Of a stretch of DNA of 17,734 nt, positions 1 through 6,884 are shown in pieces; position 1 is the stretch's first letter; each line of letters opens with the position of its first letter. A program made the translations under genes and the position numbers. This stretch comes from DATNPH01 sp036703315 (lineage in GTDB: Bacteria; Cyanobacteriota; Cyanobacteriia; Cyanobacteriales; Coleofasciculaceae). The DNA lies in assembly GCA_036703315.1 (NCBI GenBank), contig DATNPH010000270.1:1-17734 (forward strand), in the 5' to 3' direction. The notes beneath the pieces were generated by a model. That model worked only from the letters and a program-made list of their open reading frames with translations, had not been told where the DNA came from and did no database searches.

Positions 1-10
1 CCTCACTAAG

Positions 11-41
11 CTTCAACCTGCAACCTTGCAACCTTCAACCC
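11..41. repeat. Short tandem heptamer-like repeat downstream of psaD
   Basis: Read on the minus strand, this stretch is a run of GGTTGAA and GGTTGCA units (about four, imperfect, one with an extra A). It begins just beyond the psaD stop codon. Short tandemly repeated heptamers in intergenic DNA are common in filamentous cyanobacteria. No function is visible. It could affect the psaD 3' end, but there is no hairpin followed by a T-tract here. Confidence 0.5.
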
Positions 42-46
42 ATTAA

Positions 47-478
47 TCAGGCGTCGTAGGTTTTCTTCCCACTGAACTTGAGGGTAGCTGGTTCTGGATT
101 TCTGCCAATATTGCGCTCTATTTTACCGACATAGGGACGCCCTGGATTGACTTTTTCTGGGAAGACGCCATCTGCTGGATGGATATACTGGATTTCACCG
201 TTGGCATAAATCCGGTAAATCTTGTAGTTGTTGATTTTGAACTTTGCCCGCAGTTGCTGACCGCCTAAAGCAATGCAGTATTCTTTGCGAGCCAGGTACA
301 GCAAGTTGTCACCTTGACGCATTATGGCGGCACCACCTGTGGGCAGTTCAAATACTTGCTCCTTAGGGCTTGTCCAGGTAATGGCGTATTTTTCTTCCAC
401 TAAAGCCTTAGTTAGCAAGCCGCCAGTACCACCACCAAAGATGGGAGCTTGTCCAGTAAGGGTTTCTGTTTCTGCCAT
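47..478 (-). CDS. psaD: Photosystem I reaction centre subunit II (PsaD)
   Basis: PsaD is the peripheral stromal/cytoplasmic-side subunit of photosystem I that forms the ferredoxin docking site and stabilises PsaC. The 143-residue product has the usual cyanobacterial length and no signal peptide or membrane segment, as expected. Recognisable parts are the N-terminal stretch with PIFGGGTGGLL, the central WTSPKEQVFELPTGGAAIM, the ARKEYC segment, and the basic C-terminal half with IHPADGVFPEKVNPGR. Many Lys/Arg residues fit the ferredoxin-docking role. The ATG at 478 is used because it gives the canonical MAETLTG-like N terminus. No good Shine-Dalgarno sequence lies next to it. The gene stands alone. 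Upstream lie a dyad with a HIP1 site and then a transposase relic, so the promoter must lie within about 160 bases. Family assignment is very secure. Confidence 0.98.
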   Translation of the reverse strand: MAETETLTGQAPIFGGGTGGLLTKALVEEKYAITWTSPKEQVFELPTGGAAIMRQGDNLLYLARKEYCIALGGQQLRAKFKINNYKIYRIYANGEIQYIHPADGVFPEKVNPGRPYVGKIERNIGRNPEPATLKFSGKKTYDA

Positions 479-556
479 AGTCTTTTTTTTCTACCTTATT
501 TACGGCATTTAGGGAATGCTATCACTGAGGTGATCCTTGTCTTGCCACTTTGTCAA

Positions 557-586
557 GAACTGTAACAGTTCGATCAGCGATCGCTG
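557..586. promoter_or_regulatory. Dyad plus HIP1 palindrome in the psaD upstream region
   Basis: GAACTG-TAA-CAGTTC (557-571) is a perfect 6-bp dyad with a 3-base spacer, followed three bases later by the 12-base palindrome CAGCGATCGCTG (575-586), which contains HIP1. Both lie about 80-110 bases upstream of the psaD start. A TTGACA-like hexamer on the minus strand is adjacent to the dyad, but no convincing -10 box stands at the right spacing. An operator is plausible; the dyad is not matched here to any known cyanobacterial regulator. Confidence 0.3.
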
Positions 587-641
587 TCTCGCAAAACCCA
601 AGATACGATTCTAAATAGCCGGAAGGCGAGCACTAAACCGT

Positions 642-1216
642 TCAGAATGGAAGATCTATCAACAAGTGCTGATTGTCGGGGTGATGTTGTGGATTTGCTG
701 GATGATTAGCCCAGTGTTGTGGATTTGTTAAGGATGTATTGTCGGATGGTGTTTAAGGATTCTCCGACACGAAGAATCCTTTCGTGGTAATTGCGTTGGC
801 AAATCGGGAGGCTTGGTGCTTGGCGGATGATCTTGATACGTTTGGTGGCGGCGGATTTGAACCCAGCGATCAAGGATAACAGCGATCGCGGTTGACGATG
901 TACGGGTGAAGGATTGGAGGGGGTTGCGTGTTGGGGCAGATGGCCGTCATTAGTGTCAACTTAAGCCCTGTTGAAAAGGAAGTCGCGGCTAAATAAATCA
1001 AGTCCGCCTGCGCGGACTAACGAAAAATCAACACTTATTTAACCTGCACAGGCAGGTTTTGTTTATGTAGCTGCGGTTTCAACCGCCCAATCAACGTTAA
1101 GTTGACACCAATGGATGGCCGTGCGCCCCTACAGTGTCGTCCGTGATCAGGACAATACCATGCAGATGATTGGGCATGAGCACCCATTCATCCAATTCAA
1201 TTAGCTGAGTGTTTAT
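642..1216 (-). pseudogene. RAYT / IS200-like (Y1) transposase remnant, interrupted and frameshifted
   Basis: Reading the minus strand just after the histidine-kinase stop gives ELDEWVLMPNHLHGIV, the HUH (His-Leu-His) motif region of Y1/REP-associated tyrosine transposases. The frame continues to the edge of a palindromic element (953-1108). Beyond it the same protein resumes with LIAGFKSAATKRIK, then CQRNYHERILR, which carries the catalytic Tyr, then IRQYILN. At about 724-731 one extra base shifts the frame. After correction it continues QHWANHPANP and ends LLIDLPF at a stop at 642-644, which is a typical C terminus for this family. The N-terminal third is missing, cut off at the kinase gene. 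The piece is therefore dead by truncation, insertion and frameshift. The HUH and Tyr motifs survive as sequence only. Confidence 0.85.
953..1108. repeat. 156-bp MITE-like palindromic element inside the transposase remnant
   Basis: The ends are a perfect 12-bp inverted repeat, GTGTCAACTTAA (953-964) and its complement (1097-1108). Allowing mismatches and one gap, the symmetry extends outward to about 933 and 1129. Inside are three hairpins: AGTCCGC/GCGGACT (1001-1018, 4-base loop), AACCTGC/GCAGGTT (1041-1058, 4-base loop) and GCGGT/ACCGC (1073-1086). There is no coding capacity. It splits the transposase reading frame, so it either inserted there or expanded from a palindrome within that gene. 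The 9-mer GATGGCCGT is present on both sides (939-947 and 1114-1122). I recognise the hairpin pair as a type of dispersed cyanobacterial repeat but cannot name it. Confidence 0.7.
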
Positions 1217-1218
1217 TG

Positions 1219-3282
1219 TCAAGTGCGAATTTGCTCAGTTCTAGCTGTCGGTGGCTTGGATTGACTATTAATCGGAACAGTGAAGTGAAACTGACTTCCC
1301 TGGTCTTTGCCAGCTGAGTCTGCCCAAATTTCTCCCCCCCAACCCTTGACAATTTGACGGCAAATTGCTAAACCCAGCCCTGTGCCGCCAGTGGTGCGTC
1401 GCAGGGCACCTTCTTCTTGATAGAAGCGATCGAACACATCTTCCAGACGGTTAGGTTCAATACCACGACCTGTATCTGCCACAATGACTTCTAACATGGA
1501 ACCCCCATTGCTGTAGGTCCCAATCGTGACTTGCCCTTGTGCCGTTGTAAATTTACAGGCGTTGTCTAGCAGTTTGGCTAGGGCTTCTACAAGCCACTCA
1601 CCATCTGCCCGAATCAGGGGTAAATTTTCTGGCACTTGGATGTTGATTTGCGGTAACTCCCCCTCAGATCGACGAGCACGAATATTACTTAGAGCAAGAT
1701 CAACACATTCTTGTAACGATAAGGGTTCTGGGTGCCATTGTACGCGACCACTTTCTAAGCGCGACAGGGTAAGAAAGTCTTGAACCAGTTTTCGCATTCG
1801 TTCAGCGTCTGCCAGGGCTGTGTTGAGCATCACTTGACGCAATTCTGGTGACATATCCGGTTCAGTTGCCAGACTCTCCAGGCAGACTTGAATGGTTGAG
1901 AGGGGAGTACGCAGTTCGTGACCGGTGATCGCGACTAAGTTGCTGCGGGTACGGTCAAGGGCTTCTAGTTGCTGGTTTAAATCTTCTAGGTTGACGTAGG
2001 CTTCGGCTTGAATCAAAGCTACACCGACTTGAGTGGCGATCGCTTCCACCAATGCCAGTTCATCCTCTTGCCACCGATAAGGTATCGCCCCGCAGTGGTG
2101 CAACTCCACCATCCCCAACAATTGTCCTTGATAGAGCACAGGTACCATCAGCCAAGAGCGAATCGAAAACTGTTCCACCAAGTTTTTTAACGTTTTGGTT
2201 GGTGACTTACGGGTATTGCTTTTTGATTTAGCCTTTCTTAATGCGTTTTTTGGCTTGGGCGTTTCGTTAATGTTGTTAATGCGTATATCTTCTTGAGTGT
2301 CTTGTACATAGACAATTTCCCTACGCTGCACAACATCTTGAAATAGGGGATTGTCTTTCAACAGCCAATCTTCCCCCAATGTAGAAGTTAACTGTTCCTC
2401 ACCCTTATCCCCTAGCTTTAAAAACTCCTGGTTAATCGTGGCAGTGGTATCCGTTGCTTTGCAGCAGTAAATTAAACATCGGCAAGATCCAAGAGCTTGC
2501 CCCAACTCCTGCACAGCGATTTCAAGAATTTCATCCGGGTTGAGACTTTGTCGAATGGCAGCAGTAATTGAATTCACCAAGCGCTCTTTCTGTTCCTGAG
2601 CAGAGATCGAGCGATAGGCTTTGAGCAATTTATATTGACCTGCCTGCAAGTAAGTGACTAGCCGCTGGACAAAGGGGTCAGGATTAGGAGTGTCTTGAAC
2701 CGATCCCAAACTAAAAGCAGCTGAACCTTCTATATACTGAGATTTTGCGGCTTCAATCTTGGCAGCCAGTTCCGGTCGATAAATCTGAATTCGATCCAGC
2801 AGTAGCTCAGCCGCTTTTTTGCTGACGCTTTGGTCAAACGTCCAGATTCCCTCAAAGCGGCGGGAGGCATCCATCTCCATATCTGTGCTGTCTGATATGG
2901 GTGTAGGTTTTTCCCGGCAAATCAGGCAGTTAGCATACAGTTTCCCAATTACCACTAAATGCCACTCTTGACTCAGGGCATCGTCTGGCTCAAAAGCTAT
3001 TGTTTCGTATACGTTCGATGCATTTTTAAAGTCTGTTTCTGGTGCGGCTAGCACATAGACTTGAGACGTCCGCTCCGCAATTCGCCTGTATCGATGTGCT
3101 TCCTGACGGTAGAAGCGCTCTCGTTGGAAGTTCGCAATTACTAATGGCTGATCTGACCCCGCCAAGACCTGGTCTTCCAGTGCATGGGAGAGTGCGGTCA
3201 AAGAAGACTTGAAATAAACTTGTTGCCGCAGTTGAGGCATTGCTTGTAGTAAGCTAGCCAGGACGGAAGTCGTAATGATCAT
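1219..3282 (-). CDS. DICT-GAF sensor histidine kinase
   Basis: Predicted cytoplasmic two-component sensor kinase of about 687 residues with no membrane segment. The N-terminal 150 or so residues match the DICT sensory domain that cyanobacteria couple to kinases and cyclases. A linker leads into a GAF domain (about 245-430). A HisKA domain follows with the H-box TGHELRTPLS, the phospho-acceptor being His455. The HATPase_c domain has the N-box LLDNACKF, the G1 box DTGRGIEP and the G2 box GTGLGL, so it should be active. The GAF carries no CxxxH-type bilin site, so I do not call it a cyanobacteriochrome. It contains a Lys-rich insert of about 30 residues. The ATG at 3282 is preferred over a TTG one codon upstream. 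No response regulator is adjacent, so the partner is unknown. The transposase relic begins directly after the stop. Confidence 0.92.
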   Translation of the reverse strand: MIITTSVLASLLQAMPQLRQQVYFKSSLTALSHALEDQVLAGSDQPLVIANFQRERFYRQEAHRYRRIAERTSQVYVLAAPETDFKNASNVYETIAFEPDDALSQEWHLVVIGKLYANCLICREKPTPISDSTDMEMDASRRFEGIWTFDQSVSKKAAELLLDRIQIYRPELAAKIEAAKSQYIEGSAAFSLGSVQDTPNPDPFVQRLVTYLQAGQYKLLKAYRSISAQEQKERLVNSITAAIRQSLNPDEILEIAVQELGQALGSCRCLIYCCKATDTTATINQEFLKLGDKGEEQLTSTLGEDWLLKDNPLFQDVVQRREIVYVQDTQEDIRINNINETPKPKNALRKAKSKSNTRKSPTKTLKNLVEQFSIRSWLMVPVLYQGQLLGMVELHHCGAIPYRWQEDELALVEAIATQVGVALIQAEAYVNLEDLNQQLEALDRTRSNLVAITGHELRTPLSTIQVCLESLATEPDMSPELRQVMLNTALADAERMRKLVQDFLTLSRLESGRVQWHPEPLSLQECVDLALSNIRARRSEGELPQINIQVPENLPLIRADGEWLVEALAKLLDNACKFTTAQGQVTIGTYSNGGSMLEVIVADTGRGIEPNRLEDVFDRFYQEEGALRRTTGGTGLGLAICRQIVKGWGGEIWADSAGKDQGSQFHFTVPINSQSKPPTARTEQIRT

Positions 3283-3285
3283 CAA

Positions 3286-3658
3286 TAAGTTTTTTAGTTT
3301 GATCTAGGCATTATCGACGTTATACGGCATCGGTTAGCTGGGTTGGTCTATTTACCCTGAGAACCGAGTTGCCTTTTGTAAAGCGGGTGGTTTTGAGAGA
3401 GCGCGTTCAGCAAAGCTATCCCATTGGGATCGCCCTAGGTTGCAGATTTATACTATCTGCTCTATCAACTTATCGTACAAAATAAAGGGATGGCTCCCTG
3501 CTAACTTATCGACAACTAACTTATAACTGGTATAAAAACTTAACAATATTTCGTGCAAAAGGAATCCTACCCTGAGTGTAAGCCGGGTAGAAAAGAGTTC
3601 AAAGGGAGTGGGAAGCCAGGAATTATTTGTGCCACTCAGAGACTGCCCACTTGCCTAT
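3286..3658. other. Intergenic region upstream of the sensor kinase, with repeats and a dyad
   Basis: This 373-base gap has no convincing gene. It should hold the kinase promoter and the 3' end of the next gene. Visible structure: the inverted repeat GCAGAT-N7-ATCTGC (3442-3460), whose spacer carries a TATA-like -10 candidate on the minus strand; AACTTATCG twice (3467-3475, 3503-3511); and CTAACTTAT twice (3501-3509, 3516-3524). These spaced copies could be a regulator's binding array, but this is only a pattern. No clear intrinsic terminator follows the gene ending at 3663. Confidence 0.35.
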
Positions 3659-3662
3659 TCAA

Positions 3663-4988
3663 TCAACTAGGCTGAATCTGTTTGAGTTTATTCTTTGCTG
3701 ATAGCAATAGTTCTTGGGCTTTGAGATAGGCAGTTGTACCGTTTTGCACTTTTTCCAGTTCATTGATAATGCTCTGTAGCTGGCTGATTGTGCGGTTGCG
3801 ATCGACAGAGTTGGTATCAGTGGGAGTAGAAGCCAGCAAGCTTTCAATTTGACGTTGTGCCCGTACCAAGGTTTCTACAGAATCTGCTTCAGCCTGCCGT
3901 CGAATCTTGACTTGTCCTAAGTTCGTGTTGTACTGTGCCAGCAACTTCTGCGCCTCTGCATAGCCAGTTAGGTCTTCTTTGGAAATTTGTTCAAGGCGCT
4001 TAATTGCCTGTTCCCACAAGGTTTCCACCTGTTGCCACTCAGCAACGCTATGGGGTGGATTTTGAGCGGCTTTAGCGGCTTGCCAGGAAAATTGTCGCGC
4101 TCCATCGATTAATGTGCTGATACGCTCGTTACCAGCGGCAAGACCAACAACTTCTTTAAAATCGCGCTGGTAATTGTCCAGTTGGGCTTGTGCTGTTTTT
4201 CCTGCAAGGGTTTGACCGGGGACTTGCTTGAACTGGTCGATCGCCCAACGCCAAGAGGCGATCGCTGTCTGTTTATCTTTCGGTGTTGATGCCTGTTGAT
4301 ATTGCTGTTTAGCTGTATTCAGCGCCTGTTGGCTATCAGTAAGTAAAGTCTGAGCATTCTTTTCTTGAAAAACTTTAGCTTCCAGTTGCCCAACCTTAGT
4401 ACGGGCGGTATTGAATCCGTAGATACTGAACCGCGAGTCATACCACCAATATCTGTATTCTGGCAAATCTGTTAAAAACCCTACTGGCAGGGCGTCCAGA
4501 TGTTTCTGTGCCTCGTTAACTTTTTGTTCGCCCAGATTCAAGTCAGCGGTGCTGGTAGGTTTTTCAATTAGTTGTTGGGCTTGTTCAACCGACGCTACCC
4601 CCTGCCGATAGTGGAAGTCCATATCCATATAACTGGGCACTAGCAGTATAGGAGCATTTTTTGCCACCGGGCGACGAATCACTGGATAAGGCAAGTTTGC
4701 TACCCAAACTACACCGACAGGAATGCCTAGAAGTACCGCTGCCCAGATGATTTTGCCGAGGAAATTCCCTTTCGATTTAACTGGTGCAGATTGCTTATGA
4801 GGGTAAGTGGCATAGTACTTTGCGTCTGCTTCTTTTTGCAGTTGGGCAAGTGATTTTGATGGCTTCTGAGGAAGGACTGATGACTTCAGCACGACTGGCT
4901 GTGTGCTTGTAATCGATGGGTCAACTCCAGAACTGTTCTGAGCTTTTTTAAACAGAAAATTAAAAGGTAGAAGTTTGAAACCAGCCAT
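3663..4988 (-). CDS. Membrane-anchored coiled-coil protein of unknown function
   Basis: I do not recognise a named family. The product is about 441 residues from the ATG at 4988. A TTG four codons upstream is also possible, and neither has a good ribosome binding site. Residues 1-75 are polar, with Lys- and Gln-rich stretches. One hydrophobic segment at about 82-100 (KIIWAAVLLGIPVGVVW) is the only membrane anchor. The rest is a long soluble, mostly helical region rich in Gln, Ala, Lys and Glu, with repeated pairings such as AQQLIE, KAQLDNYQ and ALNTAKQQYQQA, which suggests coiled coils or a TPR-like helical stack. The part after the anchor probably faces the periplasm or lumen. Similar proteins are annotated as hypothetical in cyanobacteria. 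The terminator at 5053-5080 separates it from the S4 gene, so it likely has its own promoter in 4989-5050. Confidence 0.85.
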   Translation of the reverse strand: MAGFKLLPFNFLFKKAQNSSGVDPSITSTQPVVLKSSVLPQKPSKSLAQLQKEADAKYYATYPHKQSAPVKSKGNFLGKIIWAAVLLGIPVGVVWVANLPYPVIRRPVAKNAPILLVPSYMDMDFHYRQGVASVEQAQQLIEKPTSTADLNLGEQKVNEAQKHLDALPVGFLTDLPEYRYWWYDSRFSIYGFNTARTKVGQLEAKVFQEKNAQTLLTDSQQALNTAKQQYQQASTPKDKQTAIASWRWAIDQFKQVPGQTLAGKTAQAQLDNYQRDFKEVVGLAAGNERISTLIDGARQFSWQAAKAAQNPPHSVAEWQQVETLWEQAIKRLEQISKEDLTGYAEAQKLLAQYNTNLGQVKIRRQAEADSVETLVRAQRQIESLLASTPTDTNSVDRNRTISQLQSIINELEKVQNGTTAYLKAQELLLSAKNKLKQIQPS

Positions 4989-5052
4989 AAGCAATACCAA
5001 GCAACTGATTGAAGTATTCCCAAGGGCAGAGAAGCACTAACATCCTAGTCAT

Positions 5053-5080
5053 AAAAAAACCCGCTCTACGAAGAGCGGGT
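5053..5080 (-). terminator. Intrinsic terminator of the S4-domain gene
   Basis: On the minus strand, ACCCGCTCT-TCGT-AGAGCGGGT forms a perfect 9-bp GC-rich stem with a 4-base loop (5059-5080), followed at once by a run of seven T (5053-5059). It lies about 110 bases past the stop of the S4-domain gene at 5190, and so ends that transcript before the membrane/coiled-coil gene. Confidence 0.9.
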
Positions 5081-5189
5081 CTTTTGGCAGGATTTAATGT
5101 GCTGACAATAGCTGTGGTATTGACTCAGGAAGTCCACGTTGTAGGACTACTTAAGCGGCTGTAACGTCCCTATCGGCTTGCAAATCCGC

Positions 5190-5969
5190 TCAGATGAATC
5201 GTGTTAACTGCACGCGATAACGGTCTTTTTTCGTTACGGTAACTTCTCCAACTTCAAGGCGTCCTTTTCCGCTAAGAGCAATTAAGTCTCCTGACTTGAC
5301 TTGGTGACTAGCTTGGTTAATATCTTTCCAGTTGACTCGGACATCACCAGCACTAATTAGCTCAGCCATTTTACTGCGGGAAACGCCAAAGCCAGCAGAG
5401 GCGATCGCATCTAGGCGCATCGATGCCTCTACTGTCGTCATCTCTTTCTTCTTAGGTTCTCGAACCTTCAGTTCACTCAAGTCAATGCGTTGGGTTTTCA
5501 CTGGTACAGAGCGCACTTGAGTTAGCTGTACCTCCAGAAACTCCACCATTTCTGGAACAACAATTACCTGACCCCCTCGTTCTCCCAAGACAATAACATC
5601 ACCCGTCTTGTCTCGCACTAAACCACAGCCCAGCATCGCACCGAGAAAATCTCGGTGGGTTGCAGGGTCAAAAAGAAAGTTACCGGCAATATCTAACGCG
5701 GCAACTTCTACCTGGGATTGGTCGAGGGGCAGTTCTGAGCGAGCAATGGCTAAACGTTTTCGTTCTGCCTGAGGATAACCTCCCCAAGCCAGCAGTTGCA
5801 CTTCTGTCAGCTTTCCAAACTGTTGCTGAATTTCTGCCAGTACTGGCGGTGAGAGAAAATCAGTTAAGACAACTTCCCACGTCTTGATTGCCTGATCAGC
5901 TAGGTCAATCACACGGGCAACAGTATCTCGATTTTCGACTCCTTTAAGTAGCTCTTCCCTTGGCAGCAT
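5190..5969 (-). CDS. Photosystem II S4 domain protein (YlmH-like RNA-binding protein)
   Basis: The 259-residue product matches in length and layout the cyanobacterial/plastid family annotated as photosystem II S4 domain protein, related to YlmH. Residues 1-170 hold the YlmH-type N-terminal region (LPREELLKG start; GYPQAERKRLAIA; FLGAMLGCGLVRDKTGDV). Residues about 180-245 are a classical S4 RNA-binding fold (MRLDAIASAGFGVSRSKMAELI, then GDVRVNW, then VKSGDLIAL). S4 domains bind structured RNA. YlmH relatives act on ribosomal complexes, and the Synechocystis relative has been linked to PSII electron transport, so the precise role here is open. The ATG at 5969 is directly preceded by a HIP1 site, with no clear Shine-Dalgarno. 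The strong terminator downstream suggests a single-gene transcript. Confidence 0.9.
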   Translation of the reverse strand: MLPREELLKGVENRDTVARVIDLADQAIKTWEVVLTDFLSPPVLAEIQQQFGKLTEVQLLAWGGYPQAERKRLAIARSELPLDQSQVEVAALDIAGNFLFDPATHRDFLGAMLGCGLVRDKTGDVIVLGERGGQVIVVPEMVEFLEVQLTQVRSVPVKTQRIDLSELKVREPKKKEMTTVEASMRLDAIASAGFGVSRSKMAELISAGDVRVNWKDINQASHQVKSGDLIALSGKGRLEVGEVTVTKKDRYRVQLTRFI

Positions 5970-6073
5970 TAGCGATCGCTTTTCTACAACACCTTATCTT
6001 GATTCTACTCGTGCGTTAGCGTCAGCGACTCCAACAGCGAAGCCAGTCAAAAGTTGAAACCCTTCTTGTTTAG

Positions 6074-6589
6074 TCAAACACTTTCTGGCTCGACATAACC
6101 TTGAATATTCTCCGGCTCGAATTGGCGAAGAATCCGGGTGGCTTGCCTGGTTAAGGTTTCAGAGCCTTTGACAACAATGATGTATTTGCCTTCATTGAGG
6201 CGGTTACGGTAGGGCAAGGCGTCACCACTGCCGAATAGCAAGCCACCGCCGCCACCCACAAAAACGCTACCCATAGCACCCGCGATCGCGCCAAACACTC
6301 CACCGATAATATGGTTCCCAAAGCTACCCGCCCAGGGGGCTATATCTATTCCCGTTTGCAAATTAAAAGCAAAACCAGCGATGAATCCAAAGGGGATTAG
6401 CCAGTAGGCGAATAGCTTTACCTGCTTTTTCGCCTCTTCGTTAGGGTCAATTAAACCAAATTCATCGGCACTTTTGTACCCTCTACCTAAAATTGTGACT
6501 TTATCCATCGGTAAGCCTTCTTTCTCCAAGGCTGAGTAGGCTTCTTCTGCCTCAATGCGGTCCTGTAGTACGGCAATTAGATAGTTCAT
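6074..6589 (-). CDS. Conserved Gly-rich membrane protein of unknown function
   Basis: The product has 171 residues. The N-terminal 50 residues (MNYLIAVLQDRIEAEEAYSALEKEGL) look like the small alpha/beta fold seen at the start of bacterial general-stress proteins that scan for paired helices. Two hydrophobic segments follow, at about 60-80 (LFAYWLIPFGFIAGFAF) and 92-120 (GGVFGAIAGAMGSVFVGGGG). The second has Gly-zipper spacing of the kind found in small membrane or stress proteins. The C-terminal 45 residues resume a soluble beta-alpha pattern (KYIIVVKGSETLTRQATRILRQF). The ends are therefore likely on the same side of the membrane, with a helical hairpin between. Homologues occur in many cyanobacteria as hypothetical proteins. 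It is divergent from serA. I assign no function. Confidence 0.85.
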   Translation of the reverse strand: MNYLIAVLQDRIEAEEAYSALEKEGLPMDKVTILGRGYKSADEFGLIDPNEEAKKQVKLFAYWLIPFGFIAGFAFNLQTGIDIAPWAGSFGNHIIGGVFGAIAGAMGSVFVGGGGGLLFGSGDALPYRNRLNEGKYIIVVKGSETLTRQATRILRQFEPENIQGYVEPESV

Positions 6590-6884
6590 TTATTAAATAC
6601 TAGTTGACAAGATTAAAATCATGTGACTTTTAACCCCCAGCACATGCAAACTGGAAATCTTTCAGAGCACTGGCAATGCAACGACACCTTTACCGTTACA
6701 ATGTGCTACTGCGGTAGGTTCTCTAACTGTGAGGGAATGACACGGGTTTAGCAACTTTGCTCCCACTGCATTTGACCACTGTTGCTCGTAGAATTGCCTC
6801 TATAGCGCTGCTTGCTTGGATATGAGTTGCTCATTGAATGGCGTAGCGCGATGTGTGTAGCCCATTTCAACCCATCTGCTGGTA
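6590..6884. promoter_or_regulatory. Divergent promoter region between the Gly-rich membrane protein and serA
   Basis: These 295 bases must hold promoters for both flanking genes because they diverge. TTGACA occurs at 6603-6608 but no -10 box stands at proper spacing. A 12-codon open frame (6822-6860) precedes serA; I see no reason to call it a leader peptide. No RNA gene or riboswitch is recognisable. Confidence 0.5.

Noticed and set aside
953..1108. CRISPR repeat or riboswitch in the hairpin block
   Set aside because: The hairpins differ from one another, there are no regular spacers, and inverted ends point to a MITE-like element.
1219..3282. Sensor kinase as a bilin-binding cyanobacteriochrome
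   Set aside because: The GAF lacks the Cys-His chromophore motif. Cys residues in GSCRCLIYCC are in the wrong context.
5100..5189. Second hairpin after the S4 gene as a regulatory RNA
   Set aside because: The arms (AGCGG/CCGCT, AGTCC/GGACT) are only five bases long, and the real terminator is at 5053-5080.
6822..6860. 12-codon open frame before serA as an attenuator peptide
   Set aside because: It has two Ser and two Cys codons but no run of Ser codons, no alternative hairpins and no terminator, so chance is enough.
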